Shown: piece by piece, positions 20,885 to 31,694 of the stretch
Position numbering within the stretch: position 1 is the first letter of the stretch
Layout of the letters: each line of letters begins with the position of its first letter
Source of the DNA: Glycine soja
Taxonomy: Eukaryota; Streptophyta; Magnoliopsida; Fabales; Fabaceae
DNA length: 64,000 nucleotides
Direction of reading: 5' to 3'
NCBI RefSeq assembly: GCF_004193775.1
Contig: NC_041002.1
Coordinates: 18,099,535-18,163,534, forward strand
The notes under the pieces: model-generated
Database searches by the model: none
What the model was told of the DNA's origin: nothing
Seen by the model: the letters and a program-made list of their open reading frames with translations, nothing else
Program-made: the position numbers and the translations under genes

Positions 20885-21491
20885 ATCTCACAAGACTCTC
20901 ATTCGTCAAAGTTACAACAAGTGTTACACATGCTTCTATTTATAGACTAGGTAGCTTCCTTAAGAAGCTTTCTTGAGAAAACTTCCTTGAGAAGCTTCTT
21001 TGAGAAAACTTCCTTGAGAAGCTAGAGCTTATCTACACACACCCCTCTCATAACTAAGCTCACGTCCTTGAGAAGCTTCCTTAAGAAGATTCCTAAAGAA
21101 GCTAGAGCTTAGCTACACATACCTCTCTAATAGCTAAGCTCACCTCCTTAAGATTGGAAGCTAGAGCTTAGCTACACACCCCCTATAATAGCTAAGCTCA
21201 CCCCCATGGCGAAATACATGAAAATACAAAAAAAATCCCTACTACAAAGACTACTCAAAATGCCTCGAAATACAAGGCTAAAACCCTATACTACTAGAAT
21301 GGCCAAAATACAAGGCCCAAATGAAGGAAAATCCTATTCTAGTATTTACAAAGCTAAGCGGGCTCATACTTATCCCATGAGCTCAAAATCTACCCTAAGG
21401 CTCATGAGAACCCTAGGGCCTTCCCTTGGATCTCTGACCCAATCTACTTGGAGTCTTCTATCCAATGCCCTTGCGGGGTAGGATTGCATCA

Positions 21492-22183
21492 CAAGTCGCC
21501 CCTTTGTACTTGTTGAAATCAGTTACCTTGAATTTTGGGTGGATGACGACATCTGGTACCAATCAAAGATCCACCATGTCTGTGAACGGATAGTCGCTAA
21601 AGCCTTCAACCGCTCTCAATCTCTCTTCGATGAGATCGAGTTTCCTTCTTTCTTCCGCTGCCAAGGGTGGTCCTTCCGTGGACAAGAATATTGGTTGTGC
21701 TGGGAGGTTGGGCTGAGGAAATGTGTTGGGCGCCGGCCCCTCGACGGGTACCGGGGGTTAGAAATCGATGTCTCCTTGGGCATACTCCCTACGATCCTCG
21801 TGAACCTCGTCCGACTGTCGAGGAGGCTCCCCTTCAAGGATGGGGGAAGGGACATGACCAGCGTCATAACGCATGACTGGTGGCATGTAATTAGGTGGTA
21901 ATCCATAAGGGTAAGCCACCCGGTTGTATCCCAAATAGGGGTTGCTGATGTGCCCTAGTGTGTTTTTTTCTCGTCCTACCACGTTTGGGAGAGGATGGTG
22001 CGTGGTAGCCAGGAGAGTTGGGTCTGCTTTGGCAGCCGAACTAATAGCGGCGGCAGTGGCCACGTTAGTCTCCATGAGTTGTCTCATTCCTAACATGGCA
22101 TCCATCATGGAAGCCATTTGTTATTTCAAAGCCGACATGTCGGCTTTCATCTGTTCCTGTATCTCCTCTTGGTCACCCATCAT
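21492..22183 (-). pseudogene. Gag N-terminal region of element B
   Basis: Minus-strand start ATGATGGGTGAC at 22183 (MMGDQEEIQEQ), with an in-frame stop soon after (ALK-stop-QMASMM), then MDAMLGMRQLMETNVATAAA, a proline- and tyrosine-rich stretch (PYLGYNRVAYPYGLPPNY), and in another frame EERLRAVEGFSDYPFTDMVDL leading to the VPDVV...KFKVTDF...KYKGAT motif that precedes the Gag core. It then stops at the J LTR. The core that should follow is missing here and appears in part, inverted, at 17528-17825. Confidence 0.82.
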
Positions 22184-22361
22184 CCTAGATTTGGATCTGG
22201 TGCGATAGGGATGCCTTGGGGTAAAGAAAAATGAATGCATGCTAGAGATAAAATGCGGGAGTGATTTGATTCGCACTGATCTTTGGAGTAAAAACGCGGG
22301 ATAAACTCATTTTATTCAGAAAGTTATAACTAGTCAAGATCTAAGTGACAATACAAACTTC

Positions 22362-24140
22362 CTAGTGATTTCTAATTATATGGACCATTAAATCTATCAT
22401 ATGCTGACAATAGTTGAGAAGTCTGTGGATCTCCTCGGGGGCGGAGTAGGTGTCCGCCATTGCTTTGGCCTTGGCTAGCAATCGGGGAAGTTCTTGACTC
22501 CCGTTCAAAGTAAGAGCAAATCGGTCCATCCACATTGTTGCCTCTTGATGTAACGAGTCGATCACCCTTCCTCTAGCCTCCTTTTCCGCGTACACTCGGG
22601 CATACTCGTCCGCCACTTTGTGCTCGTGGGCCGTGGCTAGATTTAATTCTTCTTGGTACTTGCTGACGATGGCAAACATGTTGGTCTCTGTCTCGCATAA
22701 ACGCTGAGACAAGTTTCTTTTAGACCTTGAGCAAGCAGCTAACTCCTCTTTCAATACCATGCTATGTGCTCGTGATTGGTCTCTCTCTTTCCTTCGAAGC
22801 TTGAGCTCACTGTTGCTGCCCCACAAAGCTCCACGGAATTTGTCTCGGCCATGCTCTTCCTTGCGAGCCCTCTTGGTTTCTTGTTCAAGGGCTCTTGCGG
22901 TAGCCGCATTTTCTTCTCGTAACTCGGCACACTCTTTTCAGACGTCTGTAGCGACTAACTTGAATTTTTCTTTGGCAAGTCTTGCTTTTCCTAGTTTTGT
23001 TTTTAGAGCTCGGACTTCTTCATCCTCTTCCAGAGCTTCGAAGTTCTCCTCGTTGATAATTTTCAACTTGGAGAGCCAATCTAACCCTCGTGTATGAACC
23101 TTCAACCATTCATGATAACCACCAATGATGCCATTACGGATGCCCCTAAGTTCTTTATCTTTCCTTAACGGGCTTTCCCACGCCTTGTGGACTTTTTGTA
23201 TAATCTTGAAACTTTGCGCACCGAAATCTCTTGCAAGGAAAGGAGAGAGGCTCTCTTCCGCCGGTGCTCCCCTCATGGGGTACCCTAACTGTCTTATAGC
23301 AAGTGCAGGATTGTAGTTAATACAACCCCTCATTCCTATCAATGGGATGTTTGGGTAGTCCCCACATGAGAAGAGAACTCCCTCCTTTCCTTCCTTCCAC
23401 CAAGGAAACCAGTTGATTGTTCTACCTCCTATCCCAGCCAAGTGTTGGTCCCAATCTACTCTTCTCTTTTTGACACCCGAGCGATGGCTTCGAAGCGGAC
23501 ATGGGTGTCTTATGTCTTGCTGGAATAGGAGCGAAACCAACCATACACAAAGAGCGGGTAAGCAAAAGATGATCCATGCGCTACTCTTCTCGCACCTTCA
23601 GTCAAATGTATCAAATAGGTCCGCCAAGATAGCTACCACCGGTCTCTCTTTGCTATGGTGATATGCAAGGAAAGCATCAATCGCGGCTAGGTCCACCAAA
23701 CCGTTCACGTTTGAAAAGAGGACAACCCCAAAGATTAGCAATGCTAATACGTCCACAAACGGGACCCACTCCTCTTGATTCGCCATATCCCTTGCCTTGC
23801 TTTCCAAGTACTTCCGTGGTAGGCCCACTACGCCGTTTCAAGTTTGCTTTACACGATCTAACTCTCTTGCCGAATCCCTGACCACAACTGCAATCTTGCT
23901 CAAGGAGGGAAGAAACCCGGAGAAAAGATACGGTTTTCTTCCCCCAAGAGGACATCCTAGAATCTCCTCAAATTCTTCAACAGTCGGTACTAATTGGAAG
24001 TCTCCAAACGTGAAGCATCTCAAAGGTTGGTTATAGTATATGGGTGAGGGATACAACCGCCCCAACTCCTTAAGGCTGGTGACATCTAGGCCCTTAATCT
24101 TGACTTGATAGAATCTTTTTCTGGTTTGATTTGTTCCCAT
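22362..24140 (-). pseudogene. Ogre ORF1 of element B (plant-mobile-domain-like N-terminus, coiled-coil C-terminus)
   Basis: The start ATG is at 24140 (MGTNQTRKRFYQVK). The N-terminal part has SLKELGRLYPSPIYYNQPLR and FGDFQLVPTVEEFEEILGCP, resembling the aminotransferase-like plant mobile domain reported for Ogre ORF1. It changes frame near 23835, continues YLESKARDMAN...FVDVLALLIFGVVLF, then after another break near 23560 becomes VDWDQHLAGIGGRTINWFPW...IPLIGMRGCINYNPALAIRQ. The C-terminal 250 residues are charged and helix-prone (EELAACSRSKRNLSQRLCET), probably coiled coil. A TGA at 22938-22940 interrupts an otherwise continuous frame. ORF1 function is unknown. It lies between leader and gag, as is usual for Ogre. 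Confidence 0.85.
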
Positions 24141-25013
24141 GTTTTACTAAAGTGAAACAAAACCCAGTGCGAATCAAAACTCCGACATCTATCATGGGTG
24201 GAATGGATGAATGCACGAAGAAATGCATATGACACAGATGCAATTTATGAATACGGGAGCCCGAGAAATTGTCCCCTTTTTAGATACAACGTTTGGGGCA
24301 GCACGACGCCCGACGTATTTATTTAAGAAGGTGACACGGACCCTCCATTGGTTTTCCAAAGTGAGGGGATCAAAATGAAAACCCGTGCATGATGCATATG
24401 CGAAAGGCACAACACGGGGATGTACATAGTATGGCAATATCCACAAACAAATATAAGCAAAGGGGTACATGACACTTAGGACTACATGCATGGCAGTGTA
24501 AAAAGTGGCACGCAGCGTGTTTGCTCCGTGCCCCTATTTTAGGGACCTACATGGGAGGGAGCTAAAAGGGCTTTTAGTGATAATTCCCAAGGTGGTCATA
24601 TCTCTCTTGATGGTCTCTAGAGGTATCATCCTCTTCGAAGAACATATTGCGGCAGTAGGGACTACTAGCAACAATATGTTATCAAAGAGAAAAACTCTAG
24701 ACGAGGGTTCACTGTAATCAAGCAAGTCGGAGACCTAGCATGACAACAGATTCACCTCCACTCCTTATGTTCCCACAAACCTGGATATAGGGCCCTTTTT
24801 CAACTCATTGTGTGTGCAAATAGTGTTGGTGTTTGTGTGCATCAAATGAATAAATATTTACCTCATGCATACCTTTTAAAACACACTAAAGCATCAAAAG
24901 AGTTTATATACACAAGAACATAAGAAGAGAAAAAAAAGACAAAGAAAAAAGACAAAAGGGAAGTCATAGTAAGGAAAGCACACTGATTGATTGGCCTAAC
25001 TCTCTAACAATAG
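24141..25013 (-). other. Element B 5' leader
   Basis: No gene. It is strongly similar to the leader of element D (41267-42106, plus strand). Both share a 63-codon open stretch that begins with TTG and lacks an in-frame ATG, which I do not call as a gene. A splice-acceptor-like site (gatgctttag) is shared in position with D's gatgtttttag. Confidence 0.7.
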
Positions 25014-25033
25014 TACCCAGTGGAGTCGCCAAC
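25014..25033 (-). other. Element B primer binding site (Arg-tRNA type)
   Basis: On the minus strand, gttGGCGACTCCACTGGG directly follows the 5' LTR. Ogre elements are reported to prime from an Arg tRNA; the match is from memory of that family. The last LTR bases read GCGATA instead of GCGACA, one terminal change. Confidence 0.7.
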
Positions 25034-26575
25034 TATCGCAACCTACCCTTCGGCGGGAGGGTGAAGCGAGGCTCACGGGTGCGTCTTCCAAGAAAATAAA
25101 ATGTGCGGAGTCGCCACCAACGTTTATTCGAGGAAAACGTCAGAAAAACCGGAAAAGGCGTGGTCTACGAACTTTAAGTATGAAAGGTTCGGGAGTTGTG
25201 TTTACGCACGGGGAAGGTATTAGCACCCCACGTAGTTCTTTGAGAACTAAACGTTGGTTAAGTTGTTTTTTTTTTTGCAAGATATATTTTGATTGAATAA
25301 AAGGTCATTTAAGGCGTTGTACCATTAAACGATCTTTCGATTCTTTTGAAAGAAGAGAAAACATTAAGGCATTGGACCATTAATGATCTCTTGGTTTTTT
25401 GAAAGAGGTGACAAAGTTATATCTACGTTTGATAAAAGCAAAGAAGACCATTTCAAGGCGTTGGACCTCAAAAATGATTTTTTAGTGATGACAAAAAGTT
25501 TGATTTTATGAGTTGATTTTAGCTTTGGTTTCGCTTTGGTTATTAGTCAATTCGATTAAGAAAGAAAATCCTCAAAGAAAAACGTCTGATTGAATTTTTT
25601 TATTATTTTATTTAAAGATATTTTTTTATTATTATATTATTATTTTGCCTCTTTTTGGTTTTAAACGTGGTTACGGCGGGAAAGATCGGTCAAATTTTAT
25701 TCTAACAGAAATTAAAAGATGTTACAATTCAAATGATCGGCGGGAATTTATTTTATTTTTTATTAAGTGAGAAAATGACTTAAATAAATGATTAAAGCAC
25801 GTCAAAAGGGGGTACGGAAAGTAAATGAAATAAAAATAAAAGCATGTGAAACAAGTGGGGACCACTAAGGGTACATAGAATGAATTGAAAGGTTCGATTT
25901 CGGGAACTTACCGGTTGAAGACCGAAGAACGACGAAGAACGAACGAAGAACAATGAAGAACGGTGGAAAACCTTCGTGAAATCACCCACAGAAACGTCTC
26001 GGAAGCGTTACGGAAGCGTCTCGGCTTAGATTTTCTTCACGGAAACAATTTTCCTCACTAATTTTAAGTTATTCTCAGATACTAGGAGGGTTGAACGAAT
26101 TTGTTCTTCCCTCCTTCCCCTATTTATAGGGGAAAAGAGGGAGGTGGTTGCTGCCCAGCTCGCCCAGGCGAGCTGGGTTGCTTCCACTAGAAGGCACCGC
26201 CTTCTGTTGGAACATCCTGGAAGGCCCAAGTGGGCCTGATTGCTATTTGTACATCCCTGTTTACTAAATACACCCCCTCTACCCTTTTTTGCTGATTCTT
26301 TTTCCGTAACATTACGAAACTTTACGAATTACGTAAGGATACTTGTTTTCTTTCTGTAATGCTACGAAACCTTACGGATTACGCAATCGTCCCCTTTTTG
26401 ACTTCTGGAATGTCACGGAACTTCACGGATTGTGCAACAATACTTCCTTTTGACTTCTGATATGTCACGGAACTTCACGGATTGCCTAACGATGGGTGTC
26501 AAGTACCTCGAAGTGGTCAAGCGAGGGTCGCATCCCAACAAACAGATGGTCCCCAGACGAAATTAGGGTATGACA
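25034..26575 (-). repeat. Element B 5' LTR
   Basis: 1542 bp. On the minus strand it begins TGTCATACCC at 26575. It contains the GC palindrome GCTCGCCCAGGCGAGC (26158-26173), a TATA box (26121-26128) and a donor GTAAGT (25906-25911). About 190 bp that include hairpin 1 are deleted near 25230 (ccccacg joined to tagttc). The U3 carries more copies of the ccgtaacnttacgg sub-repeat (26300-26490) than the 3' LTR. Confidence 0.93.
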
Positions 26576-26580
26576 AGTTG

Positions 26581-27487
26581 TAATATCGTTTAAACTCTGT
26601 TAAAATAAAATCCAACCGATCTTTCACGTCGTAACCACATTTAAAACCATAAGAGGCAAAATAATAATAAAATAATCAAAGTATCTTTGAATAAAATAAT
26701 AAAAAAAAATCAATTGGACGTTTTTCTTTGGGATTTTTCTTAATTGGATTGACCAATAACCAAAGTGAAACTAAGGCTAAAATGAACTCACAAATCAAGT
26801 TTTGTCCATAAAAATCACTTAAAAACCGTTTTTAGGTCCAATGCCTTAAACAGTCCCCTTTGCTTTTTATTGGTTAAACGTGGACATTCGAAAGCATAAA
26901 ATCAACATGTAAACTTGTTGCTACTTTCAAAAAACAAGAGATCATTAATGGTCCAACACCTTAAATGTTTCTCTCCTTTCAAAAGAATCAAAAGATCGTT
27001 TAAATGGTCCAATGCCTTAAACGACTTTTGCTCGGTAAAGACATATCTTGCAAAAAAGGGATAAAAACAACTTAACCAACATTCAGTTCTCAAAGAACTA
27101 CGTAGGTCTGATTTTCTTATCACAATTGAGGAATATGTAGGAGCAAGGGAAACACCCTGGTCGACCACAAAAAGATAAAAAATACAAAAGGCATAAAAAG
27201 ACATAAAAACGTAAAAATGGGAAAATAAAACTAATTGAAGACATGATATTGCACATTTGATTAAAGGTTGTCGTCCCTTCTGACGGACGCGTGTGGTGTT
27301 AATACCTTCCCCGTGCATAAATACAACTCACGAACCTTTCACACTTAAAGTTCGTAGACCACACCTTTCCGATTTTTGCGACATTTTCCTCGAATAAACA
27401 TTGGTGGCGACTCCATGCATTTTCCTTTCTTGGAAGGCGCACCTGTGAGTCTCGCGTCACCCTCCCACCGAAGGGTAGGTTGCGACA
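26581..27487 (+). repeat. Element A 3' LTR, right part
   Basis: Continuation of the LTR begun at 6779. It contains hairpin 1 (27098-27104 with 27134-27140; one base changed so that the stem keeps a G-U pair) and hairpin 2 (AGGG/CCCT). It ends GGTTGCGACA at 27487. Confidence 0.9.
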
Positions 27488-28020
27488 CCATCCATGATCA
27501 TCACCTATGGAAGAGTAACAAAATTTGTGCAAGAAAGGAGAAGAACAGAGTTGAAGAAAGAAAGAAAATGAAGAACAATTAAGAGAAAAAAAAGAGAAGA
27601 ATTTGATCTTAAAACTTGCACAAGAAGTTTCTAAATTCAATTTTGTACAAAATTGAAACTAACTAACTACACATATATACTGTGACTAATCATAAGGAAA
27701 GGAAGGGCCTTGATTAGGCCCAGCTAATCTATCTAATTAAGCTAATTACACAATGCAAAGTCCAATTTTGCAACCCAAAATCCAAGTGTAGAGGCTCTGA
27801 CTTCCAAGCCTAAAATGACCCTCAAAACGGAAGAATTGGCTCAATCTTATTTTTGACACAATTGTGTCTTTTTCCCTTATCTTTCCAGTGGATTACTCAT
27901 ATGCTCCATTTGGAGTTTTGTATCATCCTATAGGTCCTACACAAGACAGATAGGTCAGGTAAGCACAAAATCTGAAAATAAGCAATAATTATCAATTAAG
28001 CCCAAATATTTGGCTAAGAC
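27488..28020 (-). repeat. Fragment of an F-family (Athila/Calypso-like) LTR
   Basis: Similar to 36246-36784 and 57359-57907 (blocks ccatgatcatcacc, gtacaaaattgaa..aactaactaac, and gtaagcacaaaatctgaaaat). Its left end is cut by element A and its right end stops before the family's last 100 bp. It is the site into which element A inserted. Confidence 0.8.
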
Positions 28021-28692
28021 CAATGTTCCTAATATACCGGTCTATCTTCATGGTAGAGAAATAACTCCTTAAGAAGGTACTTGTGCACTAGTTCCATGTG
28101 GTGATACTATTCTTTGGTAGTGAACACAACCAGTCTCATTCCTTCCCATTTAGAAATAAGGGAAAGGCATTGAGCTTAATGTATTCCTCCAATACGTAGT
28201 TCCATCTCACAGTGTTGGTCAGCTTGATGAACTTTCTTGGGTGCTGTATAGAATCTTCATGAATAACACCACTGAACAAGTTGTTCTCGAACATTTGTAG
28301 GAACCCATGCTTGAAGTCAAAAGTGACTCTATCTAGAAGCTCTAGCAGTAGGATGAGATTGGTGTGTCCAAGGTAGGGGTAAGGTAATCCATAAGGGTCA
28401 ATCCTTGATTAGCTGTCATTGCTCTTTCTATCTTTTCATGGACTTATGCACAAAGTTTCTGGGTTAGCTTGTCAATATCAGGTTCATATTGCAACGGTGG
28501 ATTTTGGGACTTAATTTTCACGCACTACAAATAGAGGAGAAGATCATGTGCAACGAGAAACAAAAGAATAAAATATAAAAAATAACAGAAAATTAATAAA
28601 AGTATTTCTATAAACAAAATTGTTTGGCTTAACAAAATTAAACGAGTTAAGAATTCTGCAACTAGTTATCGGCAGCAGCGCTAGAAACTTCA
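28021..28692 (-). pseudogene. Gag relic and primer site of Athila-like element E
   Basis: On the minus strand, translation of 28500-28050 in one main frame gives DFKHGFLQMFENNLFSGVIH, then TVRWNYVLEEYIKLNAFPLF, then SLPKNSITTWN, the pattern of the retrotransposon Gag core in Athila/Calypso elements (family: LRLFPFSL..KA..WL.SLP..SITTW). Stops follow GKE and TTWN. The start region toward 28560 has no clear ATG. At 28667-28684 the sequence is a decayed Asp-tRNA-type primer site (tcggcagcagcgctaga; intact form in element F at 56745-56762). The relic is cut at about 28021 by the F-type LTR fragment. Confidence 0.7.
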
Positions 28693-28941
28693 TGTGTAAT
28701 ATGTTAGACTTGCACAAGGGAAAGTGTACCCTACACAATAGTTACAATGGACTCAAAGGTCCCGATATTGAACCCAAAGCACTAATTGTATTCCCAATTA
28801 GTCAAGTTTATTAAATTAACTAACAGTTGAGATGATTAAAATGGGAGTTTAAATATTTTTATGGTTTTTGGTTTTTAGAAGAAAACAAATAATTGAATGT
28901 AAAGAAAGGTTTTGAGTTATGATAAGAATGGCAATGGGTTT

Positions 28942-31694
28942 TGTAATGATTTGCCTCGTTGCTACGATATCACTACTCTAAAACACTTAAATTTCAATTT
29001 TTAAATGCAAACTCCATTAATTTGTTTATGAAAAATGAGAGTAAATTTTTCACGATATACTTTCACCAAAACAATGCACAAATACTTAAATGAATATGTA
29101 TATATATTGACCCAGTATACATCATTCACATGACAAAAAGTAAAATAGTTTATACATATATCTAATTCTATGATTTACATGCCCAAATCTAAAAGAATTA
29201 CAAAACCAGCTATGGAGGAGTTGATAACAAAACATAACTCTCTTCCAAAATAATGCCAACGTCATCATGTCAGCTTGGTGGTTCCAGCAAAAGAATCTTT
29301 CTCCACATCATCTACTGTTGTTCATCTGCTCCCATGAACAAAGGTTCATGATCATCACAGGTACCAACCACACGATACAAATTTTGCAAGGGTGAGTTTA
29401 TTATAAAAGAAATCATCTAAACATCAATTGACAATGATGAGCAAGAAAACAATAATAAATAAACCATAATAATACACAAATATCCATTAGTTCAACATAC
29501 ACTTAACAACTCATCATCAACGTTTCCACAATTCCAATCTATCATGCTCAGTATGATGCATGCACCTGACCTCAACTCTTAAATGCAATGTGGTACCATT
29601 TGTCAGGAAATAGCCTAAGCATGTCCACGCGACACTCACACCTAGGAAAACTAAGCAGCATGTGTCGAGGTCATCCTGTCATGCACAGGCAACCCCCCTC
29701 CTCCATGGTAATCAGCCTGAGTCACAAGTGAGTTCTAAACTGAGTGACATGCCCTCATGTACAAGTATTTTCCATCATGAAAAACTACAAGTACTTACTG
29801 ACAAAGTTTATATTATTTTCATGCAATATGAAGTATGACACATGGGCACCATCAATGCATTGATTGTGGATAATTAAAGATTCTAAGCCATCCCCCCACC
29901 AAAGATGCTTAAAACTCTTTAACCATTCTATTTTCCCCACTAGGGACATCCAACTTGGTCATTACACCTCCCATGTACATACACAACATACATCATCACA
30001 ATGACATCATCAACATCAACATCAACATCATCTCATCTCAATGTCATTATCATCATCAACATCAACATCATTTCATCTCAATGTTATTCTCAACATTAAC
30101 ATCATCTCATCTCAATATCATCATCAATATCAACATCATCGCACATCAACATTATCATAAACATCAACATCATTTTTTATCATTATTATCATAAACATCA
30201 ACATCATCTCATATCATTATTATCATAAACATCAACATCATCTCATCTCTATGTTATCAATGCCATCAGTAGTCCCATTCCACATATATATATACATATA
30301 AATTTTTATGCTTGGGATTCACACTCCTCAAATCTTCATGCAACACAAGTCTCATACAACAATATATCATTCACAATTTCAATCATCAATAACAAATAAA
30401 CCGCATCCCATTAGTCAAAAACACAGTTTTTCTTGAAAACCAACATGCAATAGGGACAGACATACATCATTATTGTTGGGTTTCCTAACCCAACTATGAT
30501 GTCAAAGTGGTAAACCAAAATAAACTCCCTTCACCTATTGTTATCTCTTAGTTGACTCCTCTTTGCATTGTTCGAAGGTCTCTCACGGTCAAGTTCATTA
30601 GTCCAAACGCAGAGAGTCCTATATACCAAATCGAATACAATTTAGTATAGATTCCAGGGGCAAGGTTAATATCAACATTTGGGTCAAATAACCATTCAGT
30701 TTTAAAAGGGACAAAAATGGTGTTTTGGGTTTCTACCTCAAAGAGACGTCATTTTGAAATTGCGATCATGTCAATGTGACCGGGGTTCAGTGAAGGTCAC
30801 GAAAACAACATCAATTTTATAAAAAGGGTAACTTTTACAATGTCTCATTTTCAAGGGTTTTCAAAGGAAGTGCAAAAAATGCCATTAAGGTACCCAAAAC
30901 ATAAGAGATACTAAGAGAAACTCAAACTAACTAGGAGAAAGACATAAAAGTCAAGGTTACCTCAGAATAACTATGAAAGAAAGGGTTGAGAGCTTGTTTC
31001 TCCGTTAAATCCTTGAGGTGGATTCTGAGGATTTCGCCTCGATTAAAGTGTCCCTCTCCGTGTGGTGGTCTATAGGCAAGCAATGACGGCTTATGGTGGG
31101 CATCGGTGGCCGTGGGTGGTGGAAGAGGAATTTCTAGGGTTTTGGATGGAGTTTAGAGATAGGGGGTGAAAATCATGTTTTTCACATTGAAGAATGTATT
31201 TATAATTTGCAGATCTCGCTAAGCAGGCTCATCTTGCTAAGTGAAATTCAACTTTGGGTGCTGAGTGCAATTTCTCTACTGACTAAAATTGCACTTAGCG
31301 TGCTAATCTCACTAAGCGAATTATCTCCTCGGGTTGGAATTATGCTTAGCATGCATGTCTTGCTAAGAGAGATGTTTAAAAGTGTTATTTTTTAAATCCC
31401 AATGGTTAGAGCGTGAAAACCTGGGCTAGGAAACTACAGTCCAAATTTGAAGGGAATCCAACGGTTAACATGTACCAAATCACGATTTTACCATAACAGG
31501 TTTGGGTAAAATTTGAAGTCTCACAATTTCAACATAGGTCAATCAAACTCCACATAACTTAACACCCACATCAAGCAGTCACACATAGCTAATTCACACA
31601 ACACCTCATCTCATCAAAATCAATCAAATAATCAAATAGCACAAGAAATGAATTAAACATCGATTTTCAGTTAACAAAATATCAGGGCATTACT
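28942..31694 (-). repeat. Solo LTR of the H1 family (TGTAAC type), diverged
   Basis: Similar to H1 (43101-45017) in opposite orientation: blocks such as tgctcccatgaacaaaggttc, cacacgatacaaattttgcaagggtgagtttattataaaag, and the end gcctcgttgctacgata (H1: gcgacgaggc). About 2.75 kb, with five-base flanks ggttt/ggtta, probably a duplication with one change. On the minus strand a TATA box (ttataaata, about 31200) follows four or more cgctaagc-type motifs (31208-31375). The extra length relative to H1 comes partly from the microsatellite at 29955-30250. Confidence 0.7.
29955..30250. repeat. CAT/CAACAT microsatellite-like array
   Basis: Irregular repeats of atcaacatcaacatcatctcatctcaatgt with runs of catcaacatcaacatcaac. 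It lies inside the transcribed part of the H1-family LTR; the homologous part of H1 (43740-43800) has only a short remnant. The 79-codon ORF called here is a translation of this repeat. Confidence 0.85.

Larger units (their letters stand above)
18000..21491 (-). mobile_element. Element J: non-autonomous LTR element with a 67-bp interior
   Basis: Two direct LTRs (18000-18906, 907 bp; 18974-21491, 906 bp once the nested solo LTR and its duplication are removed) flank just 67 bp. On the minus strand the interior begins with the primer site TGGTATCAGAGC (initiator Met-tRNA type) and ends with the polypurine tract aaggtggagggaa. The LTRs start TGATGCAATCC and end CTTCCATCA and are about 95% identical by eye over the first 300 bp. 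No capsid or enzyme is encoded, so any past mobility needed an autonomous gypsy partner. No target duplication is found, because the 17999 side is rearranged. Confidence 0.85.
18974..21491 (-). repeat. Element J 5' LTR, interrupted by a solo Ogre LTR
   Basis: The LTR pieces are 18974-19277 and 20890-21491, separated by the Ogre solo LTR 19278-20884. It carries the same hairpin arrays (20960-21200) as the other J LTR. It joins element B gag at 21491/21492, right after codons for KYKGAT. Confidence 0.88.
7595..26575 (-). mobile_element. Ogre-type LTR retrotransposon B, full length but mutated and nested
   Basis: Element B has both LTRs (7595-9172 and 25034-26575), a 5-bp target duplication AGTTG (7590-7594 and 26576-26580), an Arg-tRNA-type primer site next to the 5' LTR, and a polypurine tract next to the 3' LTR. 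Order on the minus strand: 5' LTR, leader, ORF1, gag, protease plus G-patch, RT, RNase H, integrase, 3' UTR with tandem repeats, 3' LTR. It is 19.0 kb including the nested block 17512-21491. Damage includes stops in ORF1 and protease, an RT/RNase H deletion, a clipped integrase end and a rearranged gag, so it cannot be autonomous. Confidence 0.92.
1..27487 (+). mobile_element. Ogre-type (Ty3-gypsy, Tat/Ogre lineage) LTR retrotransposon A, 3' part only
   Basis: Only the 3' end of this element lies in the window: integrase C-terminus (1-399), a 6.4-kb 3' region, a polypurine tract ending at 6778 and a 3' LTR starting with TGTCATACCC at 6779. The LTR is split by element B (7595-26575). Its right half resumes after the AGTTG duplication and ends GCGACA at 27487. 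The two LTR pieces add up to about 1.72 kb, matching the 1.5-1.8 kb of the other Ogre LTRs here. Assignment to Ogre rests on near-collinearity with element B, which carries ORF1, a G-patch and a tandem-repeat 3' UTR, known traits of Ogre. The element was inserted into an F-type LTR (27488-28020). Its 5' duplication is outside the window. Confidence 0.88.

Noticed and set aside
24534..24725. 63-codon ORF in the leader of B, nearly identical to 41546-41737 in D
   Set aside because: The frame begins with TTG in both copies, has no in-frame ATG, and the differences change amino acids as often as expected without selection. Leader conservation explains it.
29955..30194. 79-codon His/Asn/Ile-rich ORF
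   Set aside because: Pure translation of a CAT/CAACAT simple repeat.
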